Positions 45,079 to 52,075 of a stretch of 52,075 nt of DNA are shown piece after piece. The notes beneath the pieces are model-generated. The model saw nothing but the letters and a program-made list of their open reading frames with translations. It was not told the origin of the DNA and ran no database searches. A program made the position numbers and the translations under genes. This DNA comes from Fischerella sp. PCC 9431. GTDB taxonomy: Bacteria > Cyanobacteriota > Cyanobacteriia > Cyanobacteriales > Nostocaceae. The stretch lies in the NCBI RefSeq assembly GCF_000447295.1, contig NZ_KE650771.1, forward strand, positions 4,977,424 through 5,029,498. Direction: 5' to 3'. Each line of letters opens with the position of its first letter. Within the stretch, counting starts at the first letter, position 1.

Positions 45079-46566
45079 CTATCGCGATCGCAGTTTTCTG
45101 GCAATGATCTGCGGCACATACATAGGGTCATATGAAGATTTGATGAGGATTGACCGTAGCGTGCCAAAATACTTATTATTTGGGTTACAAGGATAAATTG
45201 CTAATTGAGGAGCTGCTCGAGAAATCAAATCAAGTTGATACTTGGCATTGAGGCGACGATTTTCTGGGATACTAAGCATTAACGCATAGGTGCGAGCAGC
45301 GTTAATAATCGGAATTCTCTGGATATTACTCAGATCATATAACTGTTCTTTGGAACTCTGCCAACCGGCAAGGCGTTGTTCAATGTAAAATCGATCGCGC
45401 CAATCCATGTGTTCTTGGGGAGTTTGTTTTACCCATTCCAACCACGTACAAATACCTGCGATCGCACTTGAATTTAACGGTTCGCCATAGGTGCGGGCAA
45501 TTTGTTGAGTGCAGATTTCAATGTCATCTATATTATCAGGAAAACGTTTGCGCCACATAGCTTTACCCACTTCAAAGCACCAACCACCCACAGAAATTCC
45601 CTCTAGGGAATCTCGCACACTTTGCAGAAATGGTAAAGCGTCGCCTTCGGAAACGTGACCTGCGGTGTGGTCGATCACCAATTGTTTACGGTTAGCTTTG
45701 CTGTTGCGTCCTTTTAAAAAGATGTGCTGATATCCGAGTTTATCTGCTAAAGTCGCTGGTAGGATGCGATCGGCTACTGACATCCTGGCAGCAATGCGAG
45801 TGAAGGGTGCAATGTTGACATTACCACGAGACGCCATTGCTAATACTAAGCGTGAGTCAACACCCGCCGAAAGTCCTAACCAAACTTTGTTCTCTTGTTG
45901 ATAAAGTCGTTGCAGTGCTGTAATCATGCTTTGGCTTAACAGTTCCAAAGCTTCTTCATAGTCAAGTTCTGGATTGATTGGTGGCAGCAAAGGTCGGGGA
46001 TGAATGCTACCATCTTTGAGGTGGATAACTTGGCTCGGTAAAAGACGACTAATTTCCCCAAATCGCGAAAGTGGCGGTGTAAACCAGGACACTCCCTGTT
46101 GATAATACAACTCTCGGCAATCAGGTTTTGGTAAAAGTATATCGTTAAGTAAAGCTGGACTACTCGATACCCAAGGTTGACCGTCGCGGGTACTTCCATA
46201 AAAGCAACCGAGAAGTCCAGAAGCATCCATGTGTACCTGGCCCCTACCAATCAATACCCAGCGACCAGCCCAACTGGTGTAGAGTTTGGGTATATCTTCA
46301 CTCTTTGTCCGGGAAATCTCTGTTAGTGGTTCCGATTGGGACTCTAGCGTTTCCACAGCTACTCCCAGAATTACCCAAGAAACTCCATCAGCGTCCTTTG
46401 TCCAAGTAGCACGTAGTTCGGGACAATAGGAAATCCAACAGTCGTCATCTAATCGGCAACAATGCCAGTCGTCATATACACGGAAAACTTCTGGTCCAAT
46501 TATAAATTGTCGCCGATGCGATCGCATTAATAGGGATTTAGTAGGAGGCACAGATTCTTTACTCAT
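45079..46566 (-). CDS. asparagine-synthetase-like protein in the glycan cluster
   Basis: A 495-aa protein with the synthetase half of the asparagine synthetase B family. The ATP-binding PP-loop is LGLSAGVDSRLVLA (about 230-243), a variant of SGGxDS, and the N-terminal glutaminase-like half has the GRWVLIGRG and SGLLGCFYG blocks. The start is not Met-Cys, so the nucleophilic Cys2 needed to use glutamine is missing; free ammonia or another amine would be the donor, or the domain is only structural. Such proteins occur in capsule and exopolysaccharide clusters and may amidate a sugar acid or modify the glycan. The reaction is unknown. Confidence 0.82.
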   Translation of the reverse strand: MSKESVPPTKSLLMRSHRRQFIIGPEVFRVYDDWHCCRLDDDCWISYCPELRATWTKDADGVSWVILGVAVETLESQSEPLTEISRTKSEDIPKLYTSWAGRWVLIGRGQVHMDASGLLGCFYGSTRDGQPWVSSSPALLNDILLPKPDCRELYYQQGVSWFTPPLSRFGEISRLLPSQVIHLKDGSIHPRPLLPPINPELDYEEALELLSQSMITALQRLYQQENKVWLGLSAGVDSRLVLAMASRGNVNIAPFTRIAARMSVADRILPATLADKLGYQHIFLKGRNSKANRKQLVIDHTAGHVSEGDALPFLQSVRDSLEGISVGGWCFEVGKAMWRKRFPDNIDDIEICTQQIARTYGEPLNSSAIAGICTWLEWVKQTPQEHMDWRDRFYIEQRLAGWQSSKEQLYDLSNIQRIPIINAARTYALMLSIPENRRLNAKYQLDLISRAAPQLAIYPCNPNNKYFGTLRSILIKSSYDPMYVPQIIARKLRSR

Positions 46567-46603
46567 AGAAGGTTGTGTCCTTGTTTTTCCAGGTCACACC
46601 TGA

Positions 46604-47674
46604 TTAATTTTGTGATGATAGCGTTGGAGATGTGGGTGGCTGTTTGGGCGGAATTTGATTTTTTCGTTGTTGCAAATATCTTCTGGCATAGCGAGAGGTG
46701 AGATAATGATTTAACGCTTTGTCTATTTCTCGGATAATTTTTCCGACGACACGAGAACCAAATTTCCCCAAGGGAACTTTACGAACCAGGGGATTGACAA
46801 TTGTCATATCTCGCCGCCATCCTAAGCGTTTATATTTGTTTTGAAAATACTCATCTTCAGTCAGATTCCACTTATCACGCAAGCGCTTTAAACTAGCTAG
46901 TTCCCAAGCATCACTCCACCGCAACATATAAAAGTGTAAGTCTGTCCATTTTAAGGGCGGCCCTGGTACATAGGTGACTAAAGATTCGGGTTCCAAGTAG
47001 ACTGTACCCCCCGCTTCGTTGACCAAAATACACAAATCGACGTGTTCTTTGGTGTTCAGCAATCCCTCATCCAAAAGCCCAATTCGATCAAAGATTTCTG
47101 TACGTACGAGCATACAGTGAAACTCTGCTAATCCGGTTAATTGGCGTTGCAGTTGCGGACGCACATCAGCTACTTTGCGTCCTTGTTTATAAATCTTCTC
47201 GATCATCCGCCGTCTGGTAGTCTCGTCTTTAGTTTCGATTTTGACTCCAGATTCCCCACCTGCACAATGCACTTCTGTGTGTAGGGGTAGGTATTGACAG
47301 ACAAGAGGACTAACGATAGTTGCGTCGGTAGCTTCTGCACAATCTACCAATGCTTGCAACCAGCCAGGTGTCACCGCGACATCGTTATCCATGAACACAA
47401 CATACTTGCTTTTGACTTGGCGTAAACCGATGTTTCTTGCGTGGTTGGGAGAAAGATAGTGATCTGTGCGAATTAATTGAAATTGCTTTTCGACTGCTTT
47501 GGCTTGCAGATAATTTTTGATGTCAGCAGGCGAACCACCATCTACGTAAATTAACTTAAAAGGATAATCTGTATTCTCATAAATACTTTCCAAGGATTCA
47601 CGGCTATAGCTAAAACGCTCACGGGGAACAACTACAATCGTTACCTCTGGTTCTAAAAATAAAGATTTATTCAT
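46604..47674 (-). CDS. GT2-family glycosyltransferase (galactosyl/rhamnosyl-transferase-like)
   Basis: A 356-aa GT-A protein from the ATG at 47674 (MNKSLFLEPEVTIVVVPRER); eleven upstream codons probably are not used. It has YVDGGSP (43-49), NHARNIGL (78-85) and the metal-binding DND at 96-98 (FMDNDVA). The later LDEGLLNTKEHVDLCILVNEAGG is the acceptor-side block. The C-terminal 90 residues are basic (LGWRRDM, YARRYLQQRKNQ) and end in a Pro/Ser-rich tail. It transfers an unknown sugar in the surface-glycan pathway, lying between the GT4 gene and the asparagine-synthetase-like gene. Confidence 0.9.
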   Translation of the reverse strand: MNKSLFLEPEVTIVVVPRERFSYSRESLESIYENTDYPFKLIYVDGGSPADIKNYLQAKAVEKQFQLIRTDHYLSPNHARNIGLRQVKSKYVVFMDNDVAVTPGWLQALVDCAEATDATIVSPLVCQYLPLHTEVHCAGGESGVKIETKDETTRRRMIEKIYKQGRKVADVRPQLQRQLTGLAEFHCMLVRTEIFDRIGLLDEGLLNTKEHVDLCILVNEAGGTVYLEPESLVTYVPGPPLKWTDLHFYMLRWSDAWELASLKRLRDKWNLTEDEYFQNKYKRLGWRRDMTIVNPLVRKVPLGKFGSRVVGKIIREIDKALNHYLTSRYARRYLQQRKNQIPPKQPPTSPTLSSQN

Positions 47675-47749
47675 GATTATGCTCTTTTTAAGGGTGTTAT
47701 AAAACAAGCCAGTGTAACTGTTCTAGATTCTTTTGGCTAGTAGCCCATA

Positions 47750-49027
47750 TTACCTTTTTCCAATTGGTTGAGGAGTAACCACAGATGGTTGCAAATTCTC
47801 CATGATCACTCGCTGATATATTTTGACTAGTTCATCATTCAGACGATTAGTATCGTAGTGTGTTTCTACATAAGCACGACCAGCTTTACCCATTTTTTCC
47901 CATACTTCTGGATGCTCAATTAAATAAGTTAATTTATCTGCGATCGCATCTGCATCTCTTTCTGCAACTAAAAAACCAGAAATTCCATCTTGTACTAGTT
48001 CCGGAATTCCTCCGTGTCGAGTCGCAATCACTGGTAAACCCATAGCCATTGCTTCTTTGAGGGTATTAACAGGTGCATCCTGATTTCCATCTTTGGCTGT
48101 GACACTCGGAGCGATAAAAATATGAGTATGATCGATAATTTGAATAATTTCTTTTTGATTTTTCCAACCTAAGAGCTTTACTTGTTCTGCAACACCCAGT
48201 TCAAGAATTAATTGCTGTAAATCTTCTTTTAAAGCGCCATCGCCGACGATATTATATTCCAAATTCGGATAGGTTTTTAAAACTTTCGCAACTCCACGAA
48301 TGCTATACTCGATTCCTTTCTTTTCAACTAATCTACCAGTTGTGGCAATAGAAATTTTTCCATCTTCTAAAGGCTGGCGTGTGCGAAAACTAAACCGACT
48401 ACAATCTATCCCTGAACCGTGAACAATGATCTTGTTTTCATCACACCCTAGTTTAATGGCTCGCTGGCGAAAAAATTCACAATTTGCCAGAAAAAAATCT
48501 CCTTTCACAAATAATTGATCGTAAATATTGGCTCCATATTCTTTGACATACCAACTGATATCATAGCCTCGAAAAGTGGTAATTAACTTGCCTTGAATCG
48601 CACCAATTTCGCGATAAATCATTCCCTCATTGCCTTGGATACCAAATTGACAGTGAATAATATCATAGGATTCGGTATTTAATAAAGGGATTATAGAGTA
48701 TAAAATCCTCAAAGAAGCTGCCCGCCCATGATATCTAAAAATGTTGAGCGATCGCACCATCACTAATGGATTTTTATAAAAATTTGTAATCAATAACCAC
48801 AGGGCTTTTATTAGCCGCCAGAGTTTATTGTTCGGAAGATTGGGCGCATAAAAAGTAGATTTTAGCAAGTCATATTTTTCGACATCTGGATGATATTTCG
48901 CACTATCATCAGGTCTATAACCATAAATATGAACTTCATGTCCTCGGCTAATTAGACCTGTAATCTGATTGAGAATAAATGTTTCTGAGATGACGGGAAA
49001 TTTATCGACTATGAAAGCTATTTTCAT
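47750..49027 (-). CDS. GT4-family glycosyltransferase
   Basis: A 425-aa GT-B fold enzyme from the ATG at 49027 (MKIAFIVDKFPVISETFILN). The N-terminal domain accepts the glycan. The C-terminal nucleotide-sugar domain carries ISIATTGRLVEKKGIEY, VKLLGWKNQKEI, and PSVTAKDGNQDAPVNTLKEAMAMGLPVIAT with the conserved Glu of the EX7E region. The N-terminal pattern (KFPVISETFI) is typical of cyanobacterial exopolysaccharide transferases similar to colanic-acid WcaL-type enzymes. It is the first gene of the cluster in transcription order. Sugar not known. Confidence 0.93.
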   Translation of the reverse strand: MKIAFIVDKFPVISETFILNQITGLISRGHEVHIYGYRPDDSAKYHPDVEKYDLLKSTFYAPNLPNNKLWRLIKALWLLITNFYKNPLVMVRSLNIFRYHGRAASLRILYSIIPLLNTESYDIIHCQFGIQGNEGMIYREIGAIQGKLITTFRGYDISWYVKEYGANIYDQLFVKGDFFLANCEFFRQRAIKLGCDENKIIVHGSGIDCSRFSFRTRQPLEDGKISIATTGRLVEKKGIEYSIRGVAKVLKTYPNLEYNIVGDGALKEDLQQLILELGVAEQVKLLGWKNQKEIIQIIDHTHIFIAPSVTAKDGNQDAPVNTLKEAMAMGLPVIATRHGGIPELVQDGISGFLVAERDADAIADKLTYLIEHPEVWEKMGKAGRAYVETHYDTNRLNDELVKIYQRVIMENLQPSVVTPQPIGKR

Positions 49028-49254
49028 ACACTCTGCCACCATGTTACTAGCTGTTTATTAACAGCTATACTATTTGTGCTGTAAAGATGCACTCTTAAAA
49101 CTTGATTATTTTTTATGGGTAATAAATATAGCAGAAGACACCGTAATTATTGTTTCACAAAAAAGCCGAATAATTAAACTTTATTTGAAATGAAAAAACA
49201 CGGTTATAGATCAATACGGTTCGGTTAAGAATTTTTCGTCATAATTTTGGGATT

Positions 49255-49282
49255 GTAGAGACGCGATAAATCGCGTCTCTAC
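49255..49282. repeat. perfect palindrome, GTAGAGACGCGAT hairpin
   Basis: GTAGAGACGCGAT (49255-49267) and ATCGCGTCTCTAC (49270-49282) give a 13-bp perfect stem with a two-base loop. Closely similar palindromes are dispersed in cyanobacterial genomes; an imperfect relative is near 6887 in this window. It lies about 230 bp upstream of the first glycan gene. Confidence 0.88.
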
Positions 49283-49352
49283 ATCTGTTGGGATAACGAA
49301 AAATCTTCAATAAGGGGTGATACCCCTGATTCGCGAGCTGTATCTTGCGAAG

Positions 49353-49520
49353 GCTACGGTGTACACACAAGTCTTATAAAGTTGCCTAGTAGCGTTTCGA
49401 TCCCCCCTAACCCCCCTTTTTAAGGGGGGAACCAGAATCAAAGTCCCCCTTTTTTCTAGCGTAGCGGCGCGCCAGCGCGGGGATTTAGGGGGATCAGAGG
49501 ACTTGTGTGTATACCGTAGC
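49353..49520. mobile_element. MITE-like nested inverted repeat element
   Basis: The ends GCTACGGTGTACACACAAGTC (49353-49373; read here as 21 bp) and the complement at 49500-49520 match at 20 of 21 positions. Inside, GATCCCCCCTAA (49399-49410) pairs with TTAGGGGGATC (49485-49495), and CCCCCCTT/AAGGGGGG (49411-49418 and 49422-49429) forms a further hairpin. There is no coding capacity. The symmetric structure of about 168 bp suggests a non-autonomous element or a repeat of that kind; no clear target-site duplication is seen. Confidence 0.6.
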
Positions 49521-49639
49521 TTGCGAAGGGGAGGGGTAAAATTCGGGAGCAGCTTCACGAAGAATTGGTATAAGCACAAAAGCAGAAAATTAGCTTGGGT
49601 TGAGCGCCAGCGTTACCCAACAGCATTAGAATTTGGTAG

Positions 49640-49671
49640 GGTGCGTTATGGACGGAACGTCCTAACGCACC
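49640..49671. repeat. REP-like hairpin GGTGCGTTA...TAACGCACC
   Basis: GGTGCGTTA (49640-49648) and TAACGCACC (49663-49671) form the outer stem, GGACG (49650-49654) and CGTCC (49658-49662) the inner one, with a GAA loop and one bulged T. Palindromes with this GTGCGTTA arm are very common in cyanobacterial intergenic sequence. Confidence 0.88.
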
Positions 49672-49732
49672 GAAAATCACCGAATGGTGCGTAGATCGGC
49701 GCGACAACACAGCCTACAAAACTTTAAACCCC

Positions 49733-49963
49733 AACATTCTCGTTTAGAACCCCAAGATTCTCATTTCAAACCAGAACATTCTTGTTTAGAACCCCAACGT
49801 TCTCATTTCAAACTAGAACATTCTCGTTTAGAACCCCAAGATTCTCGTTTCAAACTAGAAAATTCTTGTTTCAAACCCCAACGTTCTCGTTTCAAACCTG
49901 AACATTCTCGTTTAGAACCCCAAGATTCTCGTTTCAAACTCAAAAATTCTCGTTTCAAGGCGA
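49733..49963. repeat. 21-bp minisatellite, 11 units
   Basis: Eleven successive 21-bp units with two alternating types, AACATTCTCGTTTAGAACCC(C) and AAGATTCTCGTTTCAAACTA(G), giving a 42-bp higher-order period. Because 21 is a multiple of three, frames on both strands translate into heptapeptides. The plus frame stays open through all units (from an ATG at 49684 to 50118). The minus frame is stopped in units where CTCATTTCA replaces CTCGTTTCA. Neither is convincing as a gene. It lies 36 bp after the stop of the WD40 gene. Confidence 0.92.
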
Positions 49964-49998
49964 TTTCTTCTCCCTTCCCGTTCCCCCGTGTCTCTGTT

Positions 49999-52075
49999 TT
50001 ATCTTTGACCTCGATTAATATCATCACAGAGATGGCGATCGTCATCACTCAAATTAACATTGGGATTCTTCAGATAAGATTGCAGCCAATTACAACCCCG
50101 CACCAACAACTCATCTAAACTCTCTACAGGCCACAACCGCGCTGTTCCGTCATATGAAGCAGTGGCGAGATATTTGCCGTCGGGGCTGAAACTCACACTT
50201 ATGACATAGCCCTGATGCCCTTTGAATTCTTTGATTAATTGACCATTGAGGTTCCACAACCGCGCTGTTTTGTCATATGAAGCGGTAGCGAGATATTTGC
50301 CGTCAGGGCTGAAACTCACACTTGTGATAATGCTTTGATGCCCTTTGAATTCTTTGATTAATTGACCATTGAGGTTCCACAATCGCGCTGTTTTGTCAGA
50401 TGAAGCAGTAGCAAGATATTTACCGTCAGGACTGAAACTCACACCCCAGACATAGCCATTATGCCCTTTGAATTCTTTGATTAATTGACCATTGAGGTTC
50501 CACAATCGCGCTGTTTTGTCAGATGAAGCAGTGGCGAGATATTTACCGTCGGGGCTGAAACTCACACCCCAGACATAGCCATTATGCCCTTTGAATTCTT
50601 TGATTAATTGACCATTGAGGTTCCACAATCGCGCTGTTTTGTCAGATGAAGTAGTAGCCAGATATTTACCGTCGGGGCTGAAACTCACACTTAAGCCACC
50701 GCCATTATGCGCTTTGAATTCTTTGATTAATTGACCGTTGAGATTCCACAATCGCGCTGTTTTGTCAGATGAAGCAGTGGCGAGATATTTACCGTCGGGG
50801 CTGAAACTCACACTTAAGACATAGCCATTATGCCCTTTGAATTCTTTGATTAATTGACCGTTGAAATTCCACGACCGCGCTGTGTTGTCAAATGAAGCGG
50901 TAGCCAGATATTTGCCATCAGGGCTAAAATTCACACTCCAGACACTGCCATTATGCCCTTTAAATTCTTTAAATTTTTTGATTAATTGACCATTGAGGTT
51001 CCACAATCGGGCTGTTTTGTCAGATGAAGCGGTAGCCAGATATTTGCCATCAGGGCTGAAGTTCACACTTAAGACACTGCCATTATGCCCCTTGAATTCG
51101 GTAATTAATCGAGCGTTGAGGTTCCACAATCGGGCTGTATTGTCAGATGAAGCGGTAGCCAGATATTTGCCATCAGGGCTGAAACTCACATTTAAGACAT
51201 AGCCATTATGCCCTTTGAATTCTTTGATTAATTGACCATTGAGGTTCCACAATCGGGCTGTATTGTCAAATGAAGCGGTAGCCAGATATTTGCTGTCGGG
51301 GCTAAAACTCACACTCCAGACACTGTCCTGATGCCCTTTAAATTCTTTGATTAATTGACCATTGAGGTTCCACAATCGGGCTGTTTTGTCATACGAAGCG
51401 GTAGCCAGATATTTGCCATCAGGGCTGAAGTTCACATTTAAGACACTGCCATTATGACCTTTGAATTCTTTAATTAATTGACCGTTAAGGTTCCACAACC
51501 GCGCTGTTTTGTCGTCAGAAGTGGTAGCCAGATATTTGCCATCAGGGCTGAAACTCACACTCCAAACATTGTTGTGATGACCTTTGAATTCTTTAATTAA
51601 TTGACCGTTGAGGTTCCACAACCGCGCTGTTTTGTCAGATGAAGCGGTAGCCAGATATTTGCCGTCAGGGCTGAAACTCACACTCCAGACACTGTCTTGA
51701 TGTTCTTGGAACTGGTTAAGTTCTTTTATATCGTCAAGGATAGTGTGCAAAGCAAACACTGGACTAATCGCTGGATATTCTTCCACAGGACGACCATCTT
51801 TAACCAGATTTTTTAACTTTTTCCCACTCTGCATTGCTGTAAAAAGTGCCTCAATCTCAGCAAACTCAAACTGTCGTAAAGCATTAACTCCATCTCGTTC
51901 TAGCTCCATTCCTTCTTTTGCTCTTTTCTGTGCTGTTTGTGTTTGTCGCAACTTTGCTTGTGCTTGAGCTAGGGTTTGATTAGCTGTTTTCACCTTCTGG
52001 CTAGCTGTGTTAATTCTCTCCTGTGCTTGAGCATTTTGATTTTGTAAGGCTGAGTTTTGTTCATTCAAATTCTGT
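49999..52075 (-). CDS. WD40-repeat protein, probably nSTAND-type (N-terminus beyond window)
   Basis: The frame is open to the right edge (a TTG at 52068 is not a convincing start), so about 690 C-terminal residues are visible. First comes a Gln/Lys-rich coiled coil of about 75 residues (AQAQAKLRQTQTAQKRA), then ALRQFEFAEIEALFTAMQSG and SPVFALHTILDDI, the usual link between the ATPase and repeat domains of cyanobacterial STAND proteins. Thirteen WD40 repeats of about 41 residues follow (SFSPDGKYLATASSDKTARL core), nearly identical, suggesting recent duplication and homogenisation. The end (LDELLVRGCNWLQSYL, then NLSDDDRHLCDDI) is the typical tail. nSTAND-WD40 proteins are thought to sense a signal and act in conflict or programmed death; the effector domain is not in view. 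Confidence 0.9.
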   Translation of the reverse strand, partial: QNLNEQNSALQNQNAQAQERINTASQKVKTANQTLAQAQAKLRQTQTAQKRAKEGMELERDGVNALRQFEFAEIEALFTAMQSGKKLKNLVKDGRPVEEYPAISPVFALHTILDDIKELNQFQEHQDSVWSVSFSPDGKYLATASSDKTARLWNLNGQLIKEFKGHHNNVWSVSFSPDGKYLATTSDDKTARLWNLNGQLIKEFKGHNGSVLNVNFSPDGKYLATASYDKTARLWNLNGQLIKEFKGHQDSVWSVSFSPDSKYLATASFDNTARLWNLNGQLIKEFKGHNGYVLNVSFSPDGKYLATASSDNTARLWNLNARLITEFKGHNGSVLSVNFSPDGKYLATASSDKTARLWNLNGQLIKKFKEFKGHNGSVWSVNFSPDGKYLATASFDNTARSWNFNGQLIKEFKGHNGYVLSVSFSPDGKYLATASSDKTARLWNLNGQLIKEFKAHNGGGLSVSFSPDGKYLATTSSDKTARLWNLNGQLIKEFKGHNGYVWGVSFSPDGKYLATASSDKTARLWNLNGQLIKEFKGHNGYVWGVSFSPDGKYLATASSDKTARLWNLNGQLIKEFKGHQSIITSVSFSPDGKYLATASYDKTARLWNLNGQLIKEFKGHQGYVISVSFSPDGKYLATASYDGTARLWPVESLDELLVRGCNWLQSYLKNPNVNLSDDDRHLCDDINRGQR

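Noticed and set aside
49733-49963. CRISPR array
   Set aside because: The 21-bp units are contiguous with no unique spacers, and no cas genes are present; it is a minisatellite.
49684-50118. 144-codon plus-strand heptapeptide-repeat protein
   Set aside because: The frame is open only because the 21-bp unit has no stop in this phase, it begins within unrelated intergenic sequence and overlaps the WD40 gene in antisense; translation is not supported.

Overview
This is a chromosomal window from a filamentous, probably heterocyst-lineage cyanobacterium (Nostocales type). The evidence is: many HIP1 octamers GCGATCGC (for example at 1183 and 16370); cyanobacterial signature genes (hemJ, plmA, the short rps1b-type S1 protein, a Mo-dependent-nitrogenase-family protein, the tig-clpP-clpX cluster); and abundant intergenic heptamer repeats (ATTAAAA, GGGGATT, GGGATAG, CAAAATC) typical of that group. 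Species cannot be named from the sequence alone.

Layout. 1-470: edge of an IS200/IS605-type element (5' end of tnpB plus a divergent small ribbon-helix-helix-like gene). 477-5656: hemJ, a decayed tail of a carotenoid-oxidoreductase-like gene, a metallophosphoesterase, tRNA-Ser(UGA), a four-helix-bundle protein, a membrane protein, a PAP2 phosphatase in a pair with an XRE regulator that has an operator-like palindrome, and a hypothetical gene. 5921-14000: rps1b, dienelactone hydrolase, plmA, an alpha/beta hydrolase, and the protein-quality-control cluster tig-clpP-clpX. 14936-19296: asd, dapA and rnj in a row (aspartate-family lysine/diaminopimelate synthesis plus ribonuclease J). 19437-28047: an acetolactate decarboxylase gene broken by one base, an anion permease, the nitrogenase-associated small protein, a caspase-fold protein without its catalytic dyad, a secreted hypothetical protein, rpmF, a sulfite-oxidase-like enzyme and an aldehyde dehydrogenase. 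28086-30356: a response regulator-histidine kinase gene split by a complete 1135 bp IS630-type element with a clean TA duplication. 30735-41076: a DUF5895-like protein, murD (carrying an in-frame heptamer-repeat insert), glyS, a 53-aa membrane protein plus a TerB-like protein, tsaB, recA (with a candidate LexA box), xseA-xseB and a 57-aa membrane protein.

41200-49027 is a minus-strand surface-glycan cluster. In transcription order it holds a GT4 glycosyltransferase, a GT2 glycosyltransferase, an asparagine-synthetase-like protein, an ABC-2 permease, an ABC ATPase with a C-terminal cargo-type domain, and another GT2. It looks like a Wzm/Wzt-type system that builds and exports a polysaccharide or glycolipid. 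49028-49998 is repeat-rich and gene-poor (two perfect hairpins, a MITE-like nested palindrome, a 21-bp minisatellite). 49999 to the right edge is the C-terminal part of a protein with 13 nearly identical WD40 repeats, in the style of nSTAND conflict or signalling ATPases; its N-terminus is outside the window.

The points most worth following are the homogenised WD40 array next to the 21-bp minisatellite, the amidotransferase-like gene inside the glycan export cluster, the palindrome that encloses the -10 box of the XRE gene, the heptamer repeats that have entered coding sequence (murD, xseA, the kinase gene), and the two cleanly reconstructable gene disruptions (budA-like and the kinase).
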